Source of the DNA: Porticoccaceae bacterium
GTDB lineage: Bacteria; Pseudomonadota; Gammaproteobacteria; Pseudomonadales; Porticoccaceae
DNA length: 46,461 nucleotides
Direction: 5' to 3'
NCBI GenBank assembly: GCA_024639885.1
Contig: JAHEGD010000010.1
Span: 1-46,461 of the forward strand
The notes under the pieces are model-generated. The model saw nothing but the letters and a program-made list of their open reading frames with translations. It did not search any database and was not told the DNA's origin. Of the stretch, positions 32,939 through 41,546 are shown one piece after another (position 1 is the first letter of the stretch; the number at the start of each line of letters is the position of its first letter). The position numbers and the translations under genes were made by a program.

Positions 32939-34255
32939 ATGCTGCAATTTATCTCCAATCTCCTGAGCGCCAAGCGGCGCCGCCGTAGCGGTATCGCCGC
33001 GATCGGCCCCGACATGATCGACCGCAACGCCCGCGAGGTGGTCAAGACCCTACAAAAAGCCGGCTTTGAAGCCTATGTGGTCGGCGGCTGTGTGCGCGAC
33101 CTGCTGCTCGGCCTCAAACCGAAAGACTTTGATGTCGCCACCAACGCCGCGCCGTGGGAGGTCAAACCGCTGTTTCGACGCGCCCGCGTGATCGGCCGTC
33201 GGTTCCAAATTGTCCACGCCCAGTTCGGCCGCGAGATAATCGAAATCACCACCTTCCGCGCGCCCGCCGACAGCGAGCAGAGCGGCGCCAGCCGCCACCT
33301 CAAACAGTCTGACAGCGGTATGCTGACCCGCGACAATGTATTTGGCACCCTCGAGGAGGACGCGCTGCGCCGCGACCTGACCGTCAACGCGCTCTACTAC
33401 GACCCGAGCAGCGACACCCTCTACGACTTTGCCGACGGGCTCGACGACATCGAACGGCGCACCATCCGTATGATCGGCGACCCCGCCACCCGCTACCGCG
33501 AAGACCCGGTGCGGATGTTGCGGGCGGTGCGGTTTGCCGCCAAGCTCGGCTTTACCATCGACAAAAAAACTGCCGCGCCGATCGCCAAGCTGGCGCCGAT
33601 GCTCGGCCAGATCTCGTCGTCGCGGCTGTTCGACGAGTCGCTCAAGCTGTTTCTCAGCGGCGACGGGCTCGCCACCTACCAGCTGCTGCGCGACTACGCG
33701 CTGCTCGCTGAGCTGGTTCCCGGCGTCGCCAAGGCCGACCAGGACCCAACCGGCTACCGGCTCTTTGAACTCGCCTTTAACAATACCGACCAGCGCCTCG
33801 CCGACGGCAAGAGCATCACCCCGGCGTTCATCTGGGCGGCGCTGCTGTGGCCGCAGGTGGCGCGCAACGCCGCCAAGCTAGAGGCGAGCGGACAGAGCCC
33901 GGCGATCGCCTTTGAAGAGGCGGCCAACCGGGTAATGGGGCTGCAGTTGGCGCGCACCTCGATCCCGCGCCGCTTCAGCCAGCCGATGCGCGAGATCTGG
34001 GAGTTGCAGGGCCGTCTGCCGCAGCGCTTTGGCAGCCGCGCCGAGCGGCTCGTTGAGCGCCAGCGGTTCCGCGCCGCCTACGACTTTTTACTGCTCCGCG
34101 AGGAGAGTGGCGAGCAGCTCGACGGGCTCGGCCAATGGTGGACCGACTACCAGCAGTGCGACACCGAACAGCGCCGCCAGATGGTCAACCTGCTCGGCAG
34201 TGGCGGCCCCAAGAAGCGCCGCCGCCGCAAGCGCCCGGCGCGCAGCGGCGACTAG
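32939..34255 (+). CDS. pcnB: Poly(A) polymerase I
   Basis: Adds 3' poly(A) tails that mark RNAs for decay. 438 residues. Nucleotidyltransferase signature GGCVRDLLLGLKPKDFDVATNA, RRDLTVNALYY and RYREDPVRMLRAVRFAAKLGF; a basic C-terminal tail (GGPKKRRRRKRPARSGD) is typical of PcnB and separates it from CCA-adding enzymes, as does the neighbourhood with folK and panB. ATG 32939; N-terminus MLQFISNLLSAKRRRR. Confidence 0.95.
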   Translation: MLQFISNLLSAKRRRRSGIAAIGPDMIDRNAREVVKTLQKAGFEAYVVGGCVRDLLLGLKPKDFDVATNAAPWEVKPLFRRARVIGRRFQIVHAQFGREIIEITTFRAPADSEQSGASRHLKQSDSGMLTRDNVFGTLEEDALRRDLTVNALYYDPSSDTLYDFADGLDDIERRTIRMIGDPATRYREDPVRMLRAVRFAAKLGFTIDKKTAAPIAKLAPMLGQISSSRLFDESLKLFLSGDGLATYQLLRDYALLAELVPGVAKADQDPTGYRLFELAFNNTDQRLADGKSITPAFIWAALLWPQVARNAAKLEASGQSPAIAFEEAANRVMGLQLARTSIPRRFSQPMREIWELQGRLPQRFGSRAERLVERQRFRAAYDFLLLREESGEQLDGLGQWWTDYQQCDTEQRRQMVNLLGSGGPKKRRRRKRPARSGD

Positions 34256-34262
34256 CCAGGCG

Positions 34263-34727
34263 ATGGCGGCGCCGACCACCTGTTACATTGGCTTGGGCAG
34301 CAACCTCGACGAGCCCCGCCAACAACTCGACCGCGCCTGCCGCGCGCTCGGCCAACTGCCAGCCAGCCAGCTGATCCGCTGCTCGAGCTACTACACCACC
34401 AAGGCGATCGGTCCCGGTTGCCAGCCCGACTACCAGAACGCGGTCGCCGAGTTGACCAGCGCACTCAGCCCGCTCGAGCTGCTCGACCAACTGCAGCGCA
34501 TAGAGCAGAGCCAGGGGCGCCAGCGCAGCGTCCGCTGGGGCGCTCGCACCCTCGATCTCGACCTGCTGCTGTACGGCCAACTGAGCCTCGACTCGGCCCG
34601 TTTGACACTGCCCCACCCGCGCCTGCACGAGCGCCGCTTTGTACTAGAGCCGCTGCTCGAAATTGCCCCCCAGCTGGCGCTGCCCGAACGCGGCAGCGCC
34701 GCCCAACTGTTGGCAAAACTGGACTAG
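34263..34727 (+). CDS. folK: 6-hydroxymethyl-7,8-dihydropterin pyrophosphokinase
   Basis: Pyrophosphokinase of folate synthesis. 154 residues from ATG 34263, seven bases after the pcnB stop. Motifs: CYIGLGSNLDEPRQQL, the substrate loop PDYQNAVAEL, and the signature WGARTLDLDLLLYG followed by LPHPRLHERRFVLEPLLEIAP. The open frame reading back to 34029 lies inside pcnB and is a shadow extension. The pcnB-folK pair is conserved in gammaproteobacteria. Confidence 0.96.
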   Translation: MAAPTTCYIGLGSNLDEPRQQLDRACRALGQLPASQLIRCSSYYTTKAIGPGCQPDYQNAVAELTSALSPLELLDQLQRIEQSQGRQRSVRWGARTLDLDLLLYGQLSLDSARLTLPHPRLHERRFVLEPLLEIAPQLALPERGSAAQLLAKLD

Positions 34728-34789
34728 CGCGGTAAGGTAGGGTCAGTGCCGCGAGCACCCCACCGACCCCCACGCAAGATTGTTTCGCT

Positions 34790-35488
34790 ATGACTGTCTC
34801 CGCCTCTGCTGTGATCGCCCCGGCCGCCGACACCACCGTCAGCGGCCACCTCAAGCCACCGCCGTTTATCGCCATCGAGGGGCCGATCGGGGTTGGCAAG
34901 ACCACCCTCACCCACCGCCTGGCGGCCAGCTTCAACTACCAGACGCTGCTCGAAGAGGCGGAGCAAAACCCGTTTCTCGAACGCTTCTATCAAAACCCCA
35001 GCCAGCACGCGCTACCGACCCAGCTGCACTTTCTCTTTGACCGCGTTAAAAAGCTTCAGGCGCTGCGCCAGGGCGACATCTTCGAACAGGTTCGGATCGC
35101 CGACTTTTTAATCGACAAAGACCCGCTGTTTGCCCAGCTGACACTGGCCAGCGACGAGCTGCGGCTCTATCAAGCGGTCTACGAGAAGGTCATCGACGAG
35201 CTGCCCAAGCCCGACCTAGTGGTCTACCTACAGGCCTCCACCGACACTCTGATGGAGCGCATCGGCCGCCGCGGGCTGGCGCTGGAACGGCCGCTAGAGC
35301 GCAGTTACCTGGCCGAGCTCAACGACGCCTACACGCAGTTTTTCTATTACTACGACGCCACCCCGCTGCTGATCGTCAACGCCGAGCAGATCAATCTCGC
35401 CGATGGCGATGCCGACTACGATAACCTGCTAAGCTACCTGCTCAGCCACACCAGCGGTCGTCACTACTACAACCCCACGCCGCTCTGA
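34790..35488 (+). CDS. Deoxynucleoside kinase (deoxyadenosine/deoxycytidine type)
   Basis: Salvage kinase phosphorylating deoxyadenosine or deoxycytidine. 232 residues: P-loop EGPIGVGKTTL preceded by IAIEG, then EEAEQNPFLERFY, the DRVKK-like segment, DFLIDKDPLFA, VVYLQASTDTLMERI and the RPLERSYL lid region. The N-terminal 22 residues are an Ala/Pro-rich extension. Lies between folK and panB. Substrate preference cannot be deduced. Confidence 0.9.
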   Translation: MTVSASAVIAPAADTTVSGHLKPPPFIAIEGPIGVGKTTLTHRLAASFNYQTLLEEAEQNPFLERFYQNPSQHALPTQLHFLFDRVKKLQALRQGDIFEQVRIADFLIDKDPLFAQLTLASDELRLYQAVYEKVIDELPKPDLVVYLQASTDTLMERIGRRGLALERPLERSYLAELNDAYTQFFYYYDATPLLIVNAEQINLADGDADYDNLLSYLLSHTSGRHYYNPTPL

Positions 35489-35553
35489 GCGCTCTTGCCA
35501 GCTCGACAAAAAGCGCCTACTGTGGCGCGCAGTTTTAGCTAGAGGCCCTTGCT

Positions 35554-36345
35554 ATGCAAAAGATCACCGTCCCGGTGCTCCACCAAAAACGTCACGACGG
35601 CGAAAAATTCGCGGTCTTGACCGCCTATGACTTCACCTTCTCGCGGCTCTGTGAGCAGGCTGAGATCGAGGTCGTGCTGGTTGGCGACTCGCTCGGCAAT
35701 GTCATTCAGGGGCGCGACTCGACCCTGCCGGTGACCGTCGCCGAGATGGTCTATCACACCGCCGCGGTCAAACGCGGCAACGATAAGGCGCTGCTGGTCA
35801 GCGACCTGCCCTTTATGTCCTATGCCAGTGTTGATGACGCGCTGTTCAACGCCGCGGCGCTGATGCAGGCCGGCGCCCAGATGGTCAAGCTCGAGGGTGG
35901 CGCCTGGCTGGCCGACACCGTCCACGCGCTCACCGAGCGCGGCATTCCGGTCTGCGGCCACATCGGCTTGACCCCACAGTCGGTCCACAAACTCGGCGGC
36001 TATAAGGTCCAGGGCCGCGACGATGACGGCGCCGCGACGATGGTCGCCGACGCGCTGGCGCTACAGCAGGCCGGCGCCGATCTGATGCTGGTTGAATGTA
36101 TCCCCAGCGCGCTCGGCAAGCAGCTGCGCGACGCGCTGGCGGTGCCGCTGATCGGCATCGGCGCCGGCCCCGATACCGACGCACAGGTGCTGGTGCTGCA
36201 TGACATGCTCGGCATCTCGCAGCGGCTGCCGTCGTTTTCGCGCAATTTTCTCGACCAGCACGGCTCGATCCTCGAGGCGCTGCGCGGCTATGGCGAGGCG
36301 GTCCGCAGCGGCCAGTTTCCAAGCGCCGCCGAGAGTTTCGCCTAA
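35554..36345 (+). CDS. panB: 3-methyl-2-oxobutanoate hydroxymethyltransferase
   Basis: First committed step of pantothenate synthesis: ketoisovalerate to ketopantoate with methylene-tetrahydrofolate. 263 residues; motifs VLTAYDFTFSRL, VLVGDSLGNVIQG, SDLPFMSYAS, MVKLEGG, GHIGLTPQSVHKLGGYKVQG and IGIGAGPDTDAQVLVLHDMLG. The downstream gene is a glutathione peroxidase rather than the usual panC, so panC must be elsewhere or absent. Functional link: folK upstream serves the folate cofactor pathway. Confidence 0.97.
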   Translation: MQKITVPVLHQKRHDGEKFAVLTAYDFTFSRLCEQAEIEVVLVGDSLGNVIQGRDSTLPVTVAEMVYHTAAVKRGNDKALLVSDLPFMSYASVDDALFNAAALMQAGAQMVKLEGGAWLADTVHALTERGIPVCGHIGLTPQSVHKLGGYKVQGRDDDGAATMVADALALQQAGADLMLVECIPSALGKQLRDALAVPLIGIGAGPDTDAQVLVLHDMLGISQRLPSFSRNFLDQHGSILEALRGYGEAVRSGQFPSAAESFA

Positions 36346-36374
36346 CCCCACCGCAACCCACCCAGAGGCAGAGC

Positions 36375-36857
36375 ATGAGCGACATCTACCAATTCTCGAT
36401 CGACAACGCCGCCGGCCAACCGCAGCCACTTGAGGCCTACCGCGGCCGTGTGCTGCTGATCGTCAACACCGCCAGCAAGTGCGGCTTTACCCCGCAGTAC
36501 CAAGGCCTACAGGCGCTCCACGACAAATACAGCGAGCGCGGCCTGACTGTGCTGGCGCTGCCCTGTAACCAGTTTGGCGGCCAAGAGCCAGGCGACAACG
36601 CCGCGGTGCAGGAGTTCTGCCAGCTCAACTACGGGCTGAGCTTTCCGGTTATGGCCAAGCTAGAGGTCAACGGCGCCGCCAGCCACCCGCTCTACCAGTG
36701 GCTGAAGGGCCAGCGCGGCGGGCTGCTCGGCAGCAACATCAAGTGGAATTTCACCAAGTTTTTAATCGGCCGCGACGGCCAGGTGATCGACCGCTATGCG
36801 CCGCTCACCAAGCCGGCCAAACTCGCCGATGCGATCGAGCAGGCGCTCGACGGCTGA
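36375..36857 (+). CDS. Glutathione peroxidase family protein
   Basis: Thiol peroxidase reducing hydroperoxides, using glutathione or thioredoxin. 160 residues with the catalytic tetrad of the family: peroxidatic Cys in VNTASKCGFTPQY, Gln in LPCNQFGGQEPG, and Trp-Asn in IKWNFTKFLI. Cytoplasmic; no signal peptide. E. coli BtuE is the nearest type. It stands 11 bases from the convergent fur stop and 29 bases after panB, in the slot where panC often lies. Confidence 0.94.
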   Translation: MSDIYQFSIDNAAGQPQPLEAYRGRVLLIVNTASKCGFTPQYQGLQALHDKYSERGLTVLALPCNQFGGQEPGDNAAVQEFCQLNYGLSFPVMAKLEVNGAASHPLYQWLKGQRGGLLGSNIKWNFTKFLIGRDGQVIDRYAPLTKPAKLADAIEQALDG

Positions 36858-36868
36858 CGCTGCGCCGA

Positions 36869-37276
36869 CTAATCGAGCGGCTTAACGTAGAGCACCAAGT
36901 TATGGCCGACTAGCTGGTAGCCGGCGTCGGCCGCGATCTGCTCTTGAAGGCGCTCAATCTCGGCGCTGTGGAACTCGGTGACAGTACCGCTGTCTGTACA
37001 GACCATGTGGTCGTGGTGGCCGCCGCGGTCGAGCTCATAGACCGCCGCGCCGCTGGCAAAGTTGTGGCGAATGATCATCCCGGCCGCCTCAAACTGAGTC
37101 AACACCCGGTAGACGGTGGCGATACCGACATCTTCACCGGCGTCGCGCAGCTCTTGGTAGATATCCTCGGCCGACAGGTGATCCTCTAGCCGCGCCTCGA
37201 GAATTTGCAAGATTTTCAGCCGCGGCAGAGTGACACGCAACCCGGCTTTCTTTAACTCTTTATCTTCGGATGGCAT
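36869..37276 (-). CDS. fur: Ferric uptake regulator Fur
   Basis: Iron-responsive repressor. 135 residues from ATG 37276 (MPSEDKELKKAGLRVTLPRLKILQIL), with AAGGAA six bases upstream. DNA-binding region SAEDIYQELRDAGEDVGIATVYRVL; metal site GGHHDHMVCTDSGTVTEF; end LVGHNLVLYVKPLD. The structural-zinc pair C-x2-C of E. coli Fur is CTDS here, with the second cysteine gone, and no C-terminal cysteines follow; Pseudomonas Fur likewise lacks these cysteines. Divergent from bamE as in Pseudomonas. I see no convincing Fur box in the 68-base gap. Confidence 0.96.
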   Translation of the reverse strand: MPSEDKELKKAGLRVTLPRLKILQILEARLEDHLSAEDIYQELRDAGEDVGIATVYRVLTQFEAAGMIIRHNFASGAAVYELDRGGHHDHMVCTDSGTVTEFHSAEIERLQEQIAADAGYQLVGHNLVLYVKPLD

Positions 37277-37344
37277 AGTTTTTCCTTCTCTACCGTTTTG
37301 GCTTTGGTTATTATCCACACTCGATCGATCAACGGGAACCCTCC

Positions 37345-37701
37345 ATGTTAGCAAGATTTGCCCGCTTCACCTCCGCCCGGCTCGCCGCACCGTTCACCGC
37401 CCTGTTGATCTTGGCCGGTTGCAGCTGGCTGCCGTCGCTGAGCGTTCACGACGTCACCATACAGCAGGGCAATATCGTCGACCAAGCGAAAGTCGACCAG
37501 CTGCTGCCGGGCATGAGCAAGGCGCAAGTCCGCTACCTGCTCGGCACCCCACTGATCGCCGACAGCTTCAACCAACAGCGCTGGGACTACTACTACAGCC
37601 GCAAAGACAGCCGCGGCAAGATCACCCAAGAGCAGCTGACGGTGCGCTTTGACGAGCAGGACAAGCTGCTCGAGCTGTCTGGCGACTTCCAGCCGCAGTA
37701 A
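37345..37701 (+). CDS. bamE: Outer-membrane assembly lipoprotein BamE (SmpA/OmlA)
   Basis: Lipoprotein of the BAM complex that folds outer-membrane proteins. 118 residues; signal peptide with lipobox LILAGC (Cys26), then VDQLLPGMSKAQVRYLLGTPLIADSF and RWDYYYSRK, the BamE core. Divergent from fur and convergent with ratB, a gene order conserved in Pseudomonas. A short downstream gap of 57 bases separates it from ratB. Confidence 0.95.
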   Translation: MLARFARFTSARLAAPFTALLILAGCSWLPSLSVHDVTIQQGNIVDQAKVDQLLPGMSKAQVRYLLGTPLIADSFNQQRWDYYYSRKDSRGKITQEQLTVRFDEQDKLLELSGDFQPQ

Positions 37702-37758
37702 TCACAAGTTGCCGCTAGCCGCGGCAGCGCGCACCACCTCTCGCAGTCACCGGCCGGG

Positions 37759-38100
37759 CTAACCGCGCGCCTTGGCGGCGCGCTGCGCGCGTACGGCTTT
37801 CGGGTCGGCGATCAGCGGCCGGTAGATCTCGACCCGGTCGTGCCGCTGCAGCGTGTAGTCGGCCGCGGTCGGCAGCCCCTTGGCGCCGAGCGGCTGCGAG
37901 AAGATACCCATCGCCAACTCACTCACCGGGCGCTCGCCCAGCTCCGCAAACTGGCTGCAAATACCACTCAGCTCGACCGCCTGTAAGGCCGTGGTGCCAG
38001 CTGGCACCTGCAGGGCGATCAACTGTTGGCGCTCTGGCAGCGCGTAGGCCACCTCCACCTCGATGGTCGCTGCCGGATCGCCGGCTGGGGTCTCACTCAT
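37759..38100 (-). CDS. ratB: RatB/RnfH family ubiquitin-like protein
   Basis: Small beta-grasp protein of the RnfH/UPF0125 family, conserved next to ratA; function unclear. 113 residues from ATG 38100 (MSETPAGDPAATIEVEVAYALPERQQLIALQVP). The family core is present: AVELSGI, MGIFSQPLG and LQRHDRVEIYRPLIADPKAVRAQRA. Thirteen bases after the ratA stop, so cotranscribed. Confidence 0.93.
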   Translation of the reverse strand: MSETPAGDPAATIEVEVAYALPERQQLIALQVPAGTTALQAVELSGICSQFAELGERPVSELAMGIFSQPLGAKGLPTAADYTLQRHDRVEIYRPLIADPKAVRAQRAAKARG

Positions 38101-38113
38101 GGCTCTCTCTCGC

Positions 38114-38569
38114 TCAGTCGCCGGCGCTAGCGGCCGGGTAAATTTTATCGGCGCGGCGGGCAAAGCCGTCGACCAAGTTATTGGCCACCGCCGCCAACAG
38201 CTTGCCGGCGGCAAAGCTGGCCAGCGAGCCGCTCAACTCAAACTCAAGGGTCAGCGACACCTTGCAGGCGCCGTCGCCGAGCGGCTGAAATGTCCAGCTG
38301 CCACCGAGCCGCTTAAACGGCCCATCTTGCAAGCTCAACTGCATTGCGGTCGGCGGCTGCAGTTGGTTGCGGGTGGTCAGCGCCAGGCCGATACCGGCCT
38401 GCTTTAACTGCAGGGTCGCCACCAGCAGCTGCCCGCTCTCCTCGATCACCTCGGTGGCAGTGCAGCCGGCGACAAACTCCGGGTAGCGACGCACATCGTT
38501 GACCAGCGCAAACATCCGCTCGGCGGAGTGCGCGACCAGCGCAGTGCGCGCCACACGAGTTGCGCTCAC
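38114..38569 (-). CDS. ratA: RatA/PasT family START-domain protein (COQ10-like)
   Basis: SRPBCC-fold protein, described in E. coli both as a toxin blocking ribosome association and as a ubiquinone-binding COQ10 homologue. 151 residues from GTG 38569, where GGGGTGG provides a ribosome binding site and the conserved ATRVARTALVAHSAERMFALVNDV follows. Later motifs are YPEFVAGCTATEV, GLALTTRNQLQ and LQDGPFKRLGGSWTF. The frame upstream to 38602 adds unconserved residues. Operon with ratB. In Pseudomonas the neighbour on the other side is smpB; here a transporter intervenes. Confidence 0.93.
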   Translation of the reverse strand: MSATRVARTALVAHSAERMFALVNDVRRYPEFVAGCTATEVIEESGQLLVATLQLKQAGIGLALTTRNQLQPPTAMQLSLQDGPFKRLGGSWTFQPLGDGACKVSLTLEFELSGSLASFAAGKLLAAVANNLVDGFARRADKIYPAASAGD

Positions 38570-38786
38570 CAGACCACCCCGTTTAGCAACGCAGCGCGGC
38601 ACGGCGGCCAGATCAATGTCGTACTAATTAGCATCGGCAGAGTATACCAGCTTGGCCGGCGATTCTTCAGCGCTGCGTTGTCGGAGCAGCGCTTCACTGC
38701 TAAGATTCCGCTCTTTAGTGCTGGCTCAAATGTGGTCGCAACACGGCGCTTTCAACCCACTCACAGCGAGACAGCTAGAGGTTTAC

Positions 38787-40190
38787 ATGGCAACAGCGCG
38801 CGGTCAGTTCAGCTCCAGACTCGGTTTCATTCTCGCCGCCGCCGGCTCCGCGGTAGGCCTTGGCAATCTTGTCGCCTTCCCGGTGATGGCGTCAAAAAAT
38901 GGCGGCGCCGCGTTTTTGTTTGTCTATCTGCTGTTTGTCGCCTTTATCTGCTACCCCGTCATGATCGCCGAAATCGCTATGGGGCGGCGCAGTAAGCGCA
39001 ACCCAGTCGGTGCCTTCGGGATGATCTCTGGTGGTCAGCGGCGCTGGCGGCTGACCGGGCTGTTGGCGATTGTCACCCCGTTCATGATTGCGGTGTTCTA
39101 CAGTGTCATCACCGTCTGGCTGGTGGTCTACTTAAAAGAGTTGGCCGGCGGTGGTCTCGCGCGCCTAGCAGAGCCGGCAACCTTCGGCGAGATGGTCGCG
39201 GCACCGTCGCTGTTTGGCTACGCGGTACTGCTGCTGGCCGGGGTCTTTGTCATCTTGGCGGGCGGCGTTCAGGGCGGTATCGAGCGCTTGGCGCGGGTGC
39301 TGATGCCGACCCTGGCGGTGATGTTAGTGGCACTCACCGCGTTTGTCTTGACGCTCGACGGCGCCACGGCGGGCATCACCTATTATCTGGTGCCCGACTT
39401 TGACAAGATGACCTTCGCCACCGTCAACGGGGCACTCAGCCAAGCCTTTTTCTCGCTGTCGCTGGGCATGGGTATTTTGATCACCTACGGCTCTTATTTC
39501 AGCCGCCACGACAGTATTCCCGGCTCGGCGCGCAGCGTAGCGCTGATGGATACCAGTGTCGCTTTTTTCGCCGGCCTGCTGATCTTGCCGGCGATTTTTG
39601 TCTTCGACCCAAACACCAACACCGACGATCTCTCGACCAGCAGCGTCGGGTTGATCTTCTCTTTCTTGCCAAAGATTTTCCTGTCGATGCAAGTCACGGT
39701 CGGTTATATCGGCGCCAGCACGGTCGCCATCGCCTTTTTTCTGCTGGTATTTTTCGCTGCGCTCACGTCGCTGGTCTCGATCATCGAGATTCCCATCTCT
39801 TACTTCATCGACGAGTTTAAGCTCTCGCGTTACCGCGCCGTCGCGCTTCAGGCGGGGCTGCTGGCTGTGTTCGCGGTGCCGGCGACGATGTCGTTCGGCA
39901 TGGTTGACGCGCTGACCCAGTTCGGCCACTACGGGGGGGCCGACAAGTCGTTCTTCGATCTCATCTACGATTTGTTCTACGAGACCATTCTGCCGCTGGT
40001 CGGCTTTAGCGTCTGCCTGTTTACCGCCTACCGATGGAAAATGAGCGGACTCAGTGACGAGCTGGTGATCGGTGACGACCGCTACCAAGGCTCGCTGCTG
40101 CAACGCTACATGAACTTTGCGCTGGGCACGGTCATCCCGGCGGTGCTGCTCGGCGTCTTCATCAGCACCGTGCTCCACATCTACTTTTAG
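38787..40190 (+). CDS. Sodium-dependent transporter, NSS/SNF family
   Basis: Secondary transporter of the neurotransmitter:sodium symporter family (LeuT/MhsT type), taking up amino acids or related compounds with sodium. 467 residues from ATG 38787 with AGAGG six bases upstream. Signature at the start: SRLGFILAAAGSAVGLGNLVAFPVMASKNGGAAFL, the unwound helix 1 region. About eleven to twelve membrane helices; FYSVITVWLVVYL and QAFFSLSLGMGILITYGSY are also typical. Located between ratA and smpB. Substrate not predictable. The 217-base gap upstream contains only a 7-base inverted repeat (38669-38693). Confidence 0.93.
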   Translation: MATARGQFSSRLGFILAAAGSAVGLGNLVAFPVMASKNGGAAFLFVYLLFVAFICYPVMIAEIAMGRRSKRNPVGAFGMISGGQRRWRLTGLLAIVTPFMIAVFYSVITVWLVVYLKELAGGGLARLAEPATFGEMVAAPSLFGYAVLLLAGVFVILAGGVQGGIERLARVLMPTLAVMLVALTAFVLTLDGATAGITYYLVPDFDKMTFATVNGALSQAFFSLSLGMGILITYGSYFSRHDSIPGSARSVALMDTSVAFFAGLLILPAIFVFDPNTNTDDLSTSSVGLIFSFLPKIFLSMQVTVGYIGASTVAIAFFLLVFFAALTSLVSIIEIPISYFIDEFKLSRYRAVALQAGLLAVFAVPATMSFGMVDALTQFGHYGGADKSFFDLIYDLFYETILPLVGFSVCLFTAYRWKMSGLSDELVIGDDRYQGSLLQRYMNFALGTVIPAVLLGVFISTVLHIYF

Positions 40191-40249
40191 TCACTGCGCC
40201 GGCGCGGCCTCTGTGCAAAGATAGTTACGCCATCCTGACCGGCGGTGCG

Positions 40250-40255
40250 TATAAT
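40250..40255 (+). promoter_or_regulatory. TATAAT just before smpB
   Basis: Exact -10 hexamer ending 7 bases before the smpB ATG. If used, the transcript would begin at or one base before the start codon. The -35 region is poor. Confidence 0.45.
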
Positions 40256-40262
40256 CGCCGCC

Positions 40263-40736
40263 ATGAGCAAAAAGAAGCACAAGGCCAGCCCCGGCCAGAT
40301 CATCGAGAACCGCCGCGCCCGCCACGAATATTTCGTCGAGCAGCGCTATGAGGCGGGTGTCGCGTTAATGGGTTGGGAGGTCAAGGCGCTGCGCGAGGGC
40401 CGCGTCAACCTCACCGACAGCTATGTGCACGTGCGCGACGGCGAAGCGTGGCTGATCGGCTGCAACATCACCCCGCTGCCGACCGTCTCGACCCACTACG
40501 TCGCCGAGCCGACCCGCACCCGCAAGCTGCTGCTCAATCGCAAAGAGCTCGACAACATCGAGGTCGCGGTCGGCCAGAAGGGCCACACCGCAATCTGTAT
40601 GGCGCTCTACTGGAAGGCCCACCTGATCAAGGCCGAGATCGCGCTGGCCAAGGGCAAAGACGACCACGACAAACGCCAGGACGCCAAACAGCGCGACTGG
40701 GAGCGGCAGAAACAGCGCATCATGCGCGGCCGCTAG
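40263..40736 (+). CDS. smpB: SsrA-binding protein SmpB
   Basis: Partner of tmRNA in ribosome rescue. 157 residues from ATG 40263 (MSKKKHKASPGQIIENRRARHEYF). Core LMGWEVKALREGRVNLTDSYVHVRDGEAWLIGCNITPL and PTRTRKLLLNRKEL; basic tail DAKQRDWERQKQRIMRGR. No Shine-Dalgarno upstream, only CGCCGCC. A GTG at 40245 could extend it by six residues but has no better ribosome binding site. The adaptor sspB, which delivers ssrA-tagged proteins to ClpXP, is also in this window. Confidence 0.96.
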   Translation: MSKKKHKASPGQIIENRRARHEYFVEQRYEAGVALMGWEVKALREGRVNLTDSYVHVRDGEAWLIGCNITPLPTVSTHYVAEPTRTRKLLLNRKELDNIEVAVGQKGHTAICMALYWKAHLIKAEIALAKGKDDHDKRQDAKQRDWERQKQRIMRGR

Positions 40737-40739
40737 GCG

Positions 40740-41546
40740 GTGCCAGTGGCCACCGCCCAGCGCGCCCTCGACGGCCACCGGCAGGTCTGGCGCGATGCGC
40801 TTGGCTACCTGGCCGAGCCGCAGCTGCGCTGGCTGCTGATCGCCCCACTGCTGCTCAACATCGCCGTGTTCGGCGGGCTCAGTTACCTGCTCTGGCAGTG
40901 GCTGGTCGAGGCGCTGATGGCGCTCGCCGCCAACACCACCATCACCCTGCAGAGCTTCTCCGGCGGGCTGCTGCCAACCGGCTGGGTCGACGGGCTGCTC
41001 GACTTCTTACTCGGCGCGGCGTGGCTGCTGTTTGTTCTGATTGTCACCACCCTCTACGCGTTTAGCTTCACACTGTTGGCGCAGCTGATCGGTGCGCCGT
41101 TTTACGCGTTGCTCGCCGAGCGAATCGTCGACCGCGAGCGCGGCACCGCCGCTCACGCCGACCGCCACTGGCTGGCCTTTATCGGAGCGGCGCTGTGGCG
41201 CGAGCTCGGCAAGCTGCTCTATCTGCTGCCGCGGGCGCTGGGCATCCTGCTGCTGACATTGCTACTGAGCCTGCTGCCGCTGGTGGGGATAGTGGCGCCG
41301 CTGCTATTGATCGGCTGGATGAGTTGGGCGACCGCCCTGCAGTACCTCGACTACGCCGCCGATGGCGACGGCGCCAGCTTTGCCACGCTGCGCTACCGGG
41401 CCGGCCAGCAGCGCTGGTCGACCCTGCTGTTTGGCGCCGCAGCGCTCGGCTGCGCGGCGCTGCCGCTGCTCAACCTGGTGCTGCTGCCGCTCTGTGTAGC
41501 GGCCGGCTCGCTCTACTGGTGCCGGCGCTACCCGCTGGTCGGTTAG
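40740..41546 (+). CDS. cysZ: CysZ-like (EI24 family) membrane protein
   Basis: CysZ imports sulfate for cysteine synthesis in E. coli. 268 residues from GTG 40740, three bases after the smpB stop. Architecture fits: an amphipathic N-terminal segment, hydrophobic helices at about 30-60 and 95-125, then the family region [51 protein letters not shown], a short [15 protein letters not shown] and C-terminal hydrophobic segment. Its stop overlaps the convergent helicase stop by 4 bases. Coexistence with two cysE genes here supports a sulfur assimilation role, though the genes are not adjacent. Confidence 0.83.
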   Translation: MPVATAQRALDGHRQVWRDALGYLAEPQLRWLLIAPLLLNIAVFGGLSYLLWQWLVEALMALAANTTITLQSFSGGLLPTGWVDGLLDFLLGAAWLLFVLIVTTLYAFSFTLLAQLIGAPFYALLAERIVDRERGTAAHADRHWLAFIGAALWRELGKLLYLLPRALGILLLTLLLSLLPLVGIVAPLLLIGWMSWATALQYLDYAADGDGASFATLRYRAGQQRWSTLLFGAAALGCAALPLLNLVLLPLCVAAGSLYWCRRYPLVG

